NCBI GenBank assembly: GCA_950022655.1
Contig: OX465583.1
Location: 66,634,652 to 66,698,651 of the forward strand
DNA length: 64,000 nucleotides
Direction of reading: 5' to 3'
Source: Alentia gelatinosa
Lineage: Eukaryota; Annelida; Polychaeta; Phyllodocida; Polynoidae
Below, piece by piece: positions 10,101 to 39,400 of the stretch; positions within the stretch are counted from its first letter, which is position 1; every line of letters starts with the position of its first letter. A model generated the notes under the pieces. That model worked only from the letters and a program-made list of their open reading frames with translations. It did not search any database and was not told the origin of the DNA. The position numbers and the translations under genes are program-made.

Positions 10101-12614
10101 CGGGGTTTTCCCAGTCCCCAGTGGCAGTCCCCAGTGAATCCGGTATGGAGCACCGCTAGGAGTTTGAGCACCGACCGTCGGGGTATCGGGACTCTAGCTC
10201 CACTACAGCTCCACTATCAGCGACTGGGAGCCGATCGGTCGGTGACCAAATCAATCTCCAGTAGATCGGCGCAATTGAGCACGGCCTTTACTGCGATATC
10301 ATACCATCTCTATTTGGTATGGTGTACAACTACCTTTTTCCTTCATCCCCAGCAGTGGTAGACTTGCTGCTATACCAGTCCTCCTCATACCATGTCTATG
10401 TAGTGTGGGAAGTAAAAGAACTCTAATCTCGGTAAATGTGTAGTGGTGAGATTTCTACCTGAGATCAATTACATAGATTCGATCACCACCTTCGTGGTGT
10501 AAAAGAATCTGCAATGGTTAACCCTCAATACTAGTTTGGCATTTCCTGTTTAGTTTCACATTTATCTTTCCTTAAATACTAAAAGTTACAAAACTCTTAG
10601 AGAGATTAGAATGTACATGTATATATATTTATGTAAATATCGATTCATAGCCATTCTGTTCCAATATAATATTACAAAACGCTTCCTCTTTTACGGGTTT
10701 TAGATTTTCTATTTATTTATTATTATAATTTTCTATTTATCCCTGTATATATGTGTTGTTATCTCTAGTTAAGACTGAGAAATTGATATGATAAACTTGC
10801 GGTGTGATGATAATCATTATCCCTTGAAGTCATCAATAGTTTGCCAGTTTGTGCTCTCAAATTTTATGGAGTCTTTCTTTAGAAAACGTCCTTTTCATTT
10901 TGCTCTGGTTCAGACCTGTTATATAATTTATGTTTTATTTTTCTCTTTTATTTTTTATGTAAGACGAATATACTTTACACTTTATGGGGTGTTTTTGATT
11001 TATTTTCCTTTATTAGGAAAAACTAATTTGGGGGAAAAATGTTGACTTTCTGTTATACAGAGATGTCCGTTTTCCCTTTTTCCCTTTGAAATCTACTTTT
11101 TTCATATTCAGTATATGTAATTTCTTTTCCTTGGCTCAAATAAAGATAATATTGATTTTAGCCTCATTTACTCCAATAGAACAGTGGTTTAAACATTCCC
11201 ATAGACCCTGAGCCCCATGCCATGGCCGACACTGACATATTATCAATTTTTGCCTGGTCTTTCTCAGTCAGAAAAATCGACATGAAAAAGTTTCCACTTT
11301 TTTCCCTGACCCCAAATGACATCCCTGGTTATACAATTTATATATTATGAGCTGGCGATTTGTCATACACTTCTGAGATAGATTTCATTTATTTAGAATG
11401 ATACTTTGTGATATTTCAGGGTGGCGTTATTCGGGACTTGGTGATTAACGCGAACCCGTCGTGCCCGCCGCTGTCCATCGCCGTCCTGTACAACCTGCTG
11501 AGTCAGCAGTACAGCGTCATCTCGGCCTGCCACACGCACTCCTCTGTGCGCCAACAACTCACCACCCAACTCAAACACGCGCTGGGCACCAACGGGGCTA
11601 CGCATAACCGGGGGAATGCTGAACTGGCTCTCACACTAATATGGAAAGACGGTAAGCTCGGGTTCAGTTTTGTGAGAGGGAATTGCTTAGTTGGCCACTC
11701 ATGCTCCTTTGTGGTTTGATTAATAGCATATCTGACAATTTGGTCATCTTTCTGACTTACCGCTCTATTCTTTATTTATACTCCAAGGATAGCTGTTATC
11801 CACTTTTGTATGGAGATCCTTATTTTCATTTCTAGTTTATAAAATTATTTTCCTTATGTAGAAGGAAAGATACTATAGATTTAGCTTCATTCACCAATAG
11901 CACTTTTCCATTTTCCGTGGAAATCCACTTTTTCATATTCAGTATATATAATTACTTTTCCTTACGTTAAAGAAAGATAATATTGATTTAGCCTCATTTA
12001 ATCCAATAAAATGTCTAAACCTCCTCACAGATCCTAAGCCCCCATACCATGGCCGACAAGGATACATTTTCCAGTTTCCCTAGTCTCTCTGAGGCAGAAA
12101 AATCGACATGAGAAATATTCCTACTTTTTTCCCTGACCCCAACTTCCATCTATTTTATAAGTTTAAACCCCAACTTCCATGCCTGCCTAACTGACATCCC
12201 TCGTTTTTTGTTTTTTTTTCAGTGAAGCACGGACCCACACTGATGGAGAGTCCGGGTATCCAGACAGAGATCCAGGGAGAAGGCCCGGTGGCGCGCTACA
12301 TCGCTCGCCTCCTGGACCCCGCCTACGACTCGGGGGACATCGTCTCGGCCACCGAGATCGACCATTTTGTCGACCTGGCTGGAACTTTGCTCAGCGGTAA
12401 CAACAAGGAGAAGGCGGGTGTGCTCCGGACTCTGAACGGTCGGCTCGGGAAGGAGGTGTACCTTGTAGGGGGTCAGCTCTCTCTGGCCGACATCGTCCTG
12501 TGGTCTTCGGTGCACCAGAGCAAACAGGCAGAGTCTGCGCCACCCAACGTCAAAAAATGGCTCGACCGCTGTGCCGCGAACGCCTCATTTGACCTGGCCA
12601 AGAAAATGTTGTAG
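7036..12614 (+). CDS. AIMP2: AIMP2 (p38), multisynthetase complex scaffold
   Basis: Non-catalytic scaffold of the cytosolic multi-aminoacyl-tRNA-synthetase complex. join(7036..7170, 9616..9801, 11420..11651, 12223..12614) gives 314 aa (human 320). Residues 1-45 carry ELPTCMY, the conserved N-terminal segment that binds lysyl-tRNA synthetase. Residues 46-85 are a likely coiled coil (FAELEKRQEAILVKLETLR). Residues 108-184 are the thioredoxin-like GST-N-type domain (RDLVINANPSCPPLSIAVLY, HTHSS). Residues 186-314 are the GST-C-type domain (GEGPVARYIARLLDP; LSLADIVLWSSVHQ). The GST fold here is structural, not enzymatic. All junctions are GT-AG and phase-compatible. It shares a promoter region with BPTF and converges on GAA. 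No sign of damage. Confidence 0.95.
7171..8230. other. AIMP2 intron 1, left part
   Basis: Non-coding. A short direct repeat of GAGGCTCGAGCTTGC occurs near 7427 and 7469. An A-rich tail with ACAAACAAACAAACAA near 7930 may mark an old retroposon end. Nothing else supported. Confidence 0.45.
8231..8536. mobile_element. MITE with 16-bp terminal inverted repeats
   Basis: Ends are AACCCTTTCCTTACCA (8231-8246) and its exact complement (8521-8536), 306 bp overall. Both ends are bordered by TA, consistent with a TA target duplication. In AIMP2 intron 1. Confidence 0.75.
9616..9801 (+). CDS. AIMP2: AIMP2 coding exon 2
   Basis: 62 codons from CTTACAG|TCAGAG to CCGAAG|GTAGGC, phase 0 at both ends. Encodes the heptad-like segment followed by a Ser/Thr/Pro linker. 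Confidence 0.92.
9870..10380. repeat. Dispersed repeat, possibly SINE-related
   Basis: Two near-identical blocks, CCCAGCAGTGGTAGACT at about 9940 and 10350. The sequence GAGTTCAAGTCCCAC near 9902 resembles a tRNA B box, but no A box is visible. A tRNA-derived origin is only a guess. Confidence 0.35.
10348..10515 (+). repeat. Dispersed repeat, copy 1 (partner at 18065-18300)
   Basis: Shares CAGCAGTGGTAGA, ATACCATGTCTATGTAGTGT and CACCACCTTCGTGGTGTAAA-type segments with 18065-18300, where it lies in the other orientation. In AIMP2 intron 2. Confidence 0.65.
11060..11337. mobile_element. hAT-like MITE in AIMP2 intron 2
   Basis: 278 bp, starting GAGATGTCCG and ending GACATCCCTG, flanked on both sides by the identical 8-mer GTTATACA (11052-11059 and 11338-11345). 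An 8-bp target duplication is typical of hAT transposons. A diverged relative is at 11905-12202. Confidence 0.75.
11420..11651 (+). CDS. AIMP2: AIMP2 coding exon 3
   Basis: 77 codons plus one base, from ATTTCAG|GGTGGC to AAAGACG|GTAAGC. Encodes the GST-N-like domain with the diagnostic VINANPSCPPLS and HTHSS segments. Confidence 0.94.
11905..12202. mobile_element. Second copy of the hAT-like MITE (AIMP2 intron 3)
   Basis: Matches 11060-11337 over most of its length (TTTCATATTCAGTATAT, CCATGGCCGAC, GAAAAATCGACATGA, CTGACATCCCT) but is degraded at its left end. It stops about 20 bp from the acceptor of exon 4. Confidence 0.7.
12223..12614 (+). CDS. AIMP2: AIMP2 coding exon 4 (terminal)
   Basis: Starts after a T-rich tract, TTTCAG|TGAAGC, completes Val185, then 129 codons and TAG at 12612. 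Encodes the GST-C-like domain. Its G+C content is visibly higher than the surrounding introns. Confidence 0.95.
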
Positions 12615-13002
12615 TCATCGGAGAGTGTGGCCAATGCATAATACCATCAGTTTTACTACCTGCTTGTTATTCGGCAATTCAGGGGAAGGGTGAAATTATT
12701 TTAAAAAAATTGTCATGATTGGAATGAAAATGGCGTGTTCATTTGTGAAGAGGACATTGGTCATTTCATTGTGAATCGCTAAAGGTTGTTTGACGCTCAG
12801 ATACTCTGGTTGTTATTTGTTCCTGTTCCCCGTGTGATCATCAAGAAATTATCCCCCATGACTAGGTATGTTTTGTTAACCTATGTAACCAGGAAGACCA
12901 GGTTGAGAAACTGCTTTCCGGCATGAAGTAAAGGCAAGATGACAACATTTTACGACATCCCGTCTTCAATCTCATTTCCATTTCAAGATCTGTCCATGGT
13001 AT

Positions 13003-13008
13003 AATAAA
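13003..13008 (+). terminator. Candidate AIMP2 polyadenylation signal
   Basis: AATAAA about 390 bp after the stop codon, followed by a GT-rich stretch (TTATGTTTGTGTTC) near 13020. A further AATAAA lies near 13356. Confidence 0.5.
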
Positions 13009-13908
13009 TGAGAAAACAATGTTATGTTTGTGTTCAGAAATTATTACATGACCGTAAGTCTTTCATGAACAGTGGTGCTTGAAAAACTACCAATTGACAA
13101 CAAAATTCAGTCGGTGCAGTATATAATTAGCTAATTTTTCCAATATGCTATTATTTTTAGTGATGTATTACTGTAATTCATAGCTAAACTGGCATCGAGT
13201 GTATTTTAATCCTCTATTTATACAACTTCCCATTTGTTTTCGCCCAAATTAACAATTCAGCTTAAGATTCATTCCTGCTTTGGCTACATGAGGAATTTAG
13301 TGAGTACCTCATCTTATTTATCCCATAACTTCATGTGAGTACATTCAGTTTTGAAAATAAATAATTTACAAAACGACTTGTTTCTTGCTTCACTTAAATC
13401 ATGGTATTTCTCACGAGTTCAAATTATTTGACAGTTTGTCTAGGCAATTGATATTACAACAATAGGGCTGTGAATTACAATTTCTGCAAAAATCACTCGG
13501 GACTGTAGGGGTGTTGGTGTAAACGTAACATTAGCATAAAAGAGACTTAAAACATGTGTTAGCCATGGAATGAGGGAGCTAATTATTGGCATGAATGAGG
13601 CTCAACCTCTACTATAAATGTTTTATACAAGAAAAATAATTTTATAAACTGGAAATAAAAATGATTTCCATGGATAAGCGGAAATCTGCCATCTCTATAT
13701 TATCCAAATTACATAATAAAACATGACACTGGCTTATTATACACTTAAATCTATTAAAATTGTATCACAGGTCCGTACAGGACAAAACACAGATTTGACG
13801 AATAAAGCCACCATATAATTACATCAAGATTAACAATGTAGAGTCAGGTTTAACAGGACACTGATTAATGCCTACGAGGAGCGAAAAGGCCACACGAATG
13901 TGCTAATT

Positions 13909-14354
13909 ACAGTAAAACCCTGCTAAAGGGGACAATTTCCTTGGAACGGAAATTTTTCCTTTACTTTTAACCCCCGCTTTAGGGAGCCACCACGCTTCAC
14001 AGGCCAGTTATTTCGGTACAGAATGCTTCTTAACCCCGCTTAAGGGGTCATGTTGGAGTGATACCTTATCAAATCTGACGGGACAGTGTGGGGACTCCTA
14101 TTTATCCTGATGACTTGTTTATGGTGTGTGTGCAAGGCGGGTAGACTGCTATCTAGAGGCAACGGCCTATGTAGGCCCCTGTAGGCATCCGGTAGGCGTC
14201 TTTGGGCTGTCTGTGTGATTATATCAGTGACTCTATACCATATTGCAACCTGTATACACATTTTCAACATATCCATCAACTGACTGAAAACCCTGCTTAA
14301 GGAGACAGTTTGCTTGGAACGGAGGGTGCTCCCTTAAGCGGGGTTTTATTGTAG
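13909..14354. mobile_element. Inverted-repeat element, 'AAAACCCTGCTTAAGG' family, copy 1
   Basis: Left end ACAGTAAAACCCTGCTAAAG and right end CTTAAGCGGGGTTTTATTGT are near reverse complements. Internal copies of the same motif occur at 14026-14048 and 14288-14320. Lies between the 3' ends of AIMP2 and GAA. A second copy is at 23859-24034. Confidence 0.7.
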
Positions 14355-14593
14355 TTCCAATCACAGTAAAAAAGAAAATAATTAAATCACATTTTTAACG
14401 TGGTAAATGGCTTAGATTTCTATAGATCAGATTCTTGTGGACAATGTAATGAGCACCATTTCGAAGAGGCGTGGAATAACATTGGATGCAAAATGCATGA
14501 TTTGAAAATATATGTACTTTGTGGGCAAAATAATTTCCTCTTTTTAAATTGCAATATAGTCTCTAGCACCCTATCATACGTAAACGTGCATGC

Positions 14594-14599
14594 TTTATT
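14594..14599 (-). terminator. GAA polyadenylation signal
   Basis: AATAAA on the minus strand, about 41 bp past the GAA stop codon, implying a very short 3' UTR. Confidence 0.6.
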
Positions 14600-14639
14600 G
14601 TGATTTCTAATCGGTGCATTCTTTAAATCCTATCCTACT

Positions 14640-34314
<19,675 letters not shown>

Positions 34315-34391
34315 GGTGTTGACTGGTTTACTTCATATTAGGGAAACCTCCACCGTCATTCTGAAGTACAAATTAAATAAGAGGGTTTATA

Positions 34392-34661
34392 GACGCTTTG
34401 AGCCCGGGAGGACTTGGGCCCTGGACGCCTTGAGCCTTTCTTTGGACGCCTTGAGCCTACCCTGTGGACGCAGTGAGCCTACCCCCTTTTGGTGGCCTTG
34501 AGTTTTTAGGTGTAAAGACTTTGAAAAGTGTAGTTAAAAGGGTTTATAGTCAGATATACACAACCCTAACCCATCCCTATTCTAACCCTAACCCACCAGT
34601 TGGAACTAAAATAGGGATAGGCTCAAGGCGTCCGCTGGGTGGGCTCAAGGCGTCCAAGGTG
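34392..34661 (-). mobile_element. 'GGACGCCTTGAGCCT' element, copy 2
   Basis: Inverted relative to 32157-32487. It shares the end subrepeats, AACCCTAACCC runs and the interior TATAGTCAGATATACAC. It lies about 80 bp upstream of the GAA start codon, perhaps within the 5' UTR or proximal promoter. Confidence 0.8.
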
Positions 34662-35807
34662 AGTTTCTTTGTTAGGCCGGCGCTCAGACAAATACAGCCG
34701 AGTCTGCCCACATATATATGTATAGATACAGCATTCCCAGCTAGAGTATGAACGGTGGGTGTGATCGCAGGAGTGTTTTTTTTTGACAGATTGAATTGCT
34801 GGAACAAACTAGGGTATTGTATCAACGAGTCTGAACTATCTAAACTTTATATTTGATAATTGTCTTGAGTTTAACTCAGAAAAAGATAGGCATATTATTC
34901 TTATAGCTAGGCTTGCCACTGCAAGGTGAGTTAATGAATGTATTTTACACAAGTACCACAATGAAGAAGATGTTAATTTAATAGTAACTCACCAGAGGAG
35001 ACTATAGTCCTAAGCGTTTAATGTGGGACAAAAACTAGTTTTTTCTAACTTGAAAAAGGCAAATTGCTGTTGTGTCGAGAATAACAGGGCGCTTTTTATA
35101 AACAGAACATTGTTAGAAAGCTAACAGTAACAACTAGTTTAAATTTTCAATGTGAATGTCTGGTTCTTTGGAAGGTACACATGTCAAGAGCATAGTCATA
35201 GACTGATAGTGATACTGATAGAGCTGTAAGTTGACTAGTCACAGTACAGCTCTATGCACTATCGTCAAGAGGTAAACACCTAGGTAAAGTATTCACTGCT
35301 GTTTGGGGACAGGGCCGGGTATACTGGCTGGTTCTACTGGCTAGTACTAGTAGTCGTAGTAGTTGTTGTAAGCACCTAGTCGTGGGCGACCCAGACAGTA
35401 CGTTCCCTAGTATTAGTACTACTAGTAGTACTACTACTACTAGTAGTGGACTCGTAAGTTCAAATTCTACTCGCCCGACTGAGGACCCGACATGGTTAAC
35501 CAGAGTAACGAGTACCCGTCCTAACTGAAAATGAATGTAGTGCTAGCCTTGCTTCTCGTAACCAGCTTACCGTAATATCGGAGGTCAATTGATCTGATCT
35601 GCCTCCAAACTCAACACTTCCCTGTGTTCCCTGTGTCCCGAGTTCATCAACAAAGTCATGCGGTGACCGTCCTTGACATTTACACTCTCCAGCCTTTTGA
35701 GCCATACTGCGCCGCTCCAGCCTACCTACGCCAATTAGGATGAGCGGTGCAGTGTGGCCTCTTCCGTTCTCCAAACACATTCTATGGCCAACTTGTTGCC
35801 CGATAAT

Positions 35808-35901
35808 CCGCTAGGTGGCACGGCGGAGAAGTATGAGGCGGGAGACCAGTCGTGTTCCGTGGATCTTACGCTGGTTCCCCGGTCATCCGCTAGGGGGCAC
35901 G
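35808..35901 (+). promoter_or_regulatory. Tandem pair of CTCF-like motifs
   Basis: CCGCTAGGTGGCACG (35808-35822) and CCGCTAGGGGGCACG (35887-35901) each fit the CTCF core CCASYAGRKGGCRSY at 13 of 15 positions, 79 bp apart in the same direction. The flanks (ATCC before, GCGGA after) are also shared. Confidence 0.45.
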
Positions 35902-36405
35902 GCGGAATTGATACAGGCGGGTACCAGCCAACGTGGATCTCCTCTCCGAGTCTCCATTTGATACCCTCTACTCTCGAAGTCTCGACTGCCTTCATCCCCT
36001 CGTTCCAAACATGTAATAGTTTTATTATGGCGTAATTCAGGCGTCATTTAGTGTAGAGTTGAGTTGTTTAAAGGTGTCCGTCGCTCTGACCCGCCTCAGA
36101 CAACGTCTCATTCCCAGTCCTCCCAGCGGATAACTGGGGAACCGTCACTCAGTGTCTGTTGCATTCTCTTTGGCTTTACCAACCATTTATACAAGTCCGT
36201 GATCAACTATATGTCGTTATTATTTAATTTTTGATTTTTTTTCAATGCGTTGAATTAGAAAAAAACCGAGTATATAATGTCTATTTTCAGTAGAGTACGT
36301 TGGTAGGAGACGGGATACCAGTGTATATTTTGGAGTTAGCTACTCAAAGTACCTACCAAATAAACTTCACTTCCGGCGCGGAAAAACACTCGGAGAAATA
36401 TAAAC

Positions 36406-36451
36406 ATGTCAGCTCGACCGCGGTGTCCGCCTCCACCAAGGCCCAAACCAG
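36406..36451 (+). CDS. OSTF1: OSTF1 exon 1
   Basis: Residues 1-15 plus one base; ATG at 36406 in a favourable context (AAACATGTC). Donor AAACCAG|GTATAT. Supported by the Pro-rich start that OSTF1 proteins share. Confidence 0.88.
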
Positions 36452-39400
36452 GTATATAATTAGTGTCTCTTAACTCTCTTAACTACAAAGTCTGTCCTGG
36501 GGTAGATATACCTCGAGTCGTTACCATATGAGAGTATAACGCGACAATCTGTGACAGCCATTGGTCGAATCAACTCCCTCACTTCCGCGTCACGACCATG
36601 TTCATATATGATTAGGTAAAGTATTCACCCCTGATCTCCATTCAGGGGTGAACAGCTGTTCTATGTAAATAGGCGAGGCCCTTTGCAGTTAGGCAACCAG
36701 CGAGGAAGACTGAACAAAATGGCAGGATGTAAGAACCAGCCAAGATCTAACGGAAAACTACCTCTAAAACACAGTTATAAAGTAAGCGACAGCTCTTTTG
36801 AAGGTTGGCGAAGACAAATGGGTATATATTTATCGATTCGATTTTTTTCTCATGTATGTCAGAGTGCGGCCAGTATGAAATGACGACTCGGTGAAGAGCT
36901 CTATGGCAGAGGAACCCGGCCCTGTTTGAGACAGGGCCGGGTTCACTGGCTAATATATGATATGATAGAAGTTGAAACCCTTCATGAAAAACGAATTGCC
37001 ATGCCACTGGTTGTATTGCTCGGGTTGCATTTTAACCCACAAGTCAAGATTATAGTCCACGTCTCCCACTCGAGTCTGAAACCCGAGGGATCTGTCCTGA
37101 CAGTGATGCCAGTGGTTTTATGCCAGTGAATGAGTGTTGGTACTGATTGATGCACTATAAATATAAATTATAATTGAAATATTACTAGTGTCATACAGTG
37201 ATAGTCTGATACCGATAGACATGGCCTCTGTTCCGTTCTCTAACACCAATAATGTTTGAACTCACTGGTTTGTATGACTAAAGGGGCTGTTCCACCAACC
37301 AGGCGTTGGCCCCCAAGCCAGGGCCTGTATGGGGATCGCCGGCAGTTTTGGCTTGTTGCAGGCAACGACCGGCTCAGTGGAAGAGCACGGAAGGTGCACC
37401 TAGCAGTGCTGGTCCCCAGGCCGGTTGTGCAAGTTCCTCATTTCGGGTAGAATATGAGGGATGCCAGTTTTCAATGTTTCCATTGAAATTCAATGTTTGT
37501 ATTTTCAAAATAAAAAATAATTCCTCGTGTTATATTGATATAGCAACTGCTAAATTACCCAATTCAGCCACAGCCTAGGATCTCTCACTGAACCTCTCCA
37601 CTGATCCATGTAAAAACTAGAGCTTTTCTTTGGTTCCCCACTGTAATGCATATGTAATGCGTAGACCCTGTATTGCAATAAAATATTTTAATGGTTTTTT
37701 TCTGACCCCAACTGGCAACCCTGATATATATACTGTCGCCAGGTGCCTAGCGGTGACCTGGCCTACAGCCCACAAACCCTGCTCCCCCCACTGAACCAGT
37801 CAGCATGCCGGCATACAATTATGAGATCATGTCCACACAAAATCATTCAGGGCTGCCAACAAAGGACCACTGGGAAAAGCTGTTAAAATAGCTTTTGCCA
37901 CTTGGAATACACAGCCAGCTGGTAGGTTTGATGCAAGTATGGCATCGGTATTGACTAATCCCCGTCTACACCTCAAGGGGTGCAGTCAACATGAACAGGC
38001 GCCACCTGCAATGCGCTAACCTGTGAGCAGAAACCAAAAATTCAGGGAGTTTCAGTAGTCTGCGCAGAATTTTAGCACCAGAGTGTGCTATAAACATACA
38101 TAACATCAAAGCTTCTTTTCTTTTAACTTCATTCTATCTTTAGTCGCATTATTCACCGAAGAATTAACCAACCATCATCACCTGTACAAATCCTGTCACC
38201 ATTGACACTGTCAAAATGCAGGCAGCACAATGCCTCGCTCGATCTCTGCCCCCTAGAGTAAATAGGGAGTAAATAGGAAGCTCACCAAGCACATACATGT
38301 GACCAACATCCACCAGACGGCGCGGTGCTAGCATCGCACCACCGGTGCCAGTCATCCGTCTGGCTTAGTAAAAGCAGTCGGTGGGTGCCTGTTGGGCACC
38401 GTGTGGCCCCCTTATAGTAGTCAGCTGGCTCAAATAAAGTGTTCGGTGGAAGAGCTTGGAGAATTGTTCACAATTCCAGCTGGCCTGCCAGTCGCCCAGC
38501 ACGCGCGGGGCTGGCCAGCCTGCCCACCGGTTAAAGGCCTAGTTGGTGGAACAGCCCCATAATCCTACATGTGTATTACTACTAAAAGCTGATTCCACCT
38601 AGATCTAGTCAGATATGGAGAATCCAAGATAGTACACTTCGTAGCCATCATGCTTGGGAAACTACACTTTGTGAATTGGATGCTACAATTTGTTTTCACA
38701 GATTGCCTGATGGTGGCCTTGGACAATGCATTTTGTTTTAATGCCATGTTTATGGCCTTGTGGCAATCAAACCGGCATGAAAAACCTGATCTAGGAACTG
38801 CCACTTTGTTAGCTTTTTATTTTGAGTCTCTATGTCCATTCTAGACAGAGTTCTGACATAAAATAGAAGGGGTGGTACAAAAGAGTGTAGTGTCCATTTA
38901 TCACCCCCACCCCTCCAGGGCAATGAAATTTAGTGTCCAGATTAGGACGTGGACCGACCCTTACTGCACTTACCTTTATTCCCTCTATCAAAATCATTGG
39001 ACCGGACCATAAGCAGACTTTGATCAGAAAAAAGTCAATGATCTGTGGTGGGATTGAATTAATGGGAATTTTTTACTTTCAGTCAGTCTAGGACACCGCC
39101 TTCAATATCTAGAATCATCAGAGGGAAAAAAGACACTATCAGAGAACTGGTACTCAACTTCACGGCCCCTTGATTACATTAGCCAACCACAGTCAGGCTT
39201 AGCATCAAGCGCGCTTTTTATGAATACTTTATTAATATCTTCATTTCTTTTTACAGGCAAAATCAAAGTGGTTCGAGCCTTGTATCGTTATGAAGCACAG
39301 CATGTAAGTATCTCACCAGTCTCATGCATACTTTTAGCGTACATGCGTACATCTTCTGATGAAAAATTACAACTATCGGTCGGTGAAACCGCCAGCACCT

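Larger units (their letters stand above)
34315..36405. promoter_or_regulatory. Head-to-head GAA/OSTF1 intergenic region
   Basis: 2.1 kb between divergent start codons. Contains a transposon (34392-34661), a CTA/GTA-rich palindromic stretch (35330-35455), a tandem pair of CTCF-like motifs (35808-35901) and an ETS-type motif, CACTTCCGGCG at 36368-36378, 28 bp before the OSTF1 ATG. Transcription starts are not identifiable by eye. Confidence 0.55.

Noticed and set aside
35496..36035. Overlapping frames of 86-94 codons on both strands
   Set aside because: No recognised protein; lie in the intergenic region with the CTCF-like pair and have no splice or homology support.
36683..36883. 66-codon frame in OSTF1 intron 1 with ATGGCAGGATGTAAG start
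   Set aside because: No homology recognised and no consistent junctions with OSTF1 phases; probably repeat-derived.
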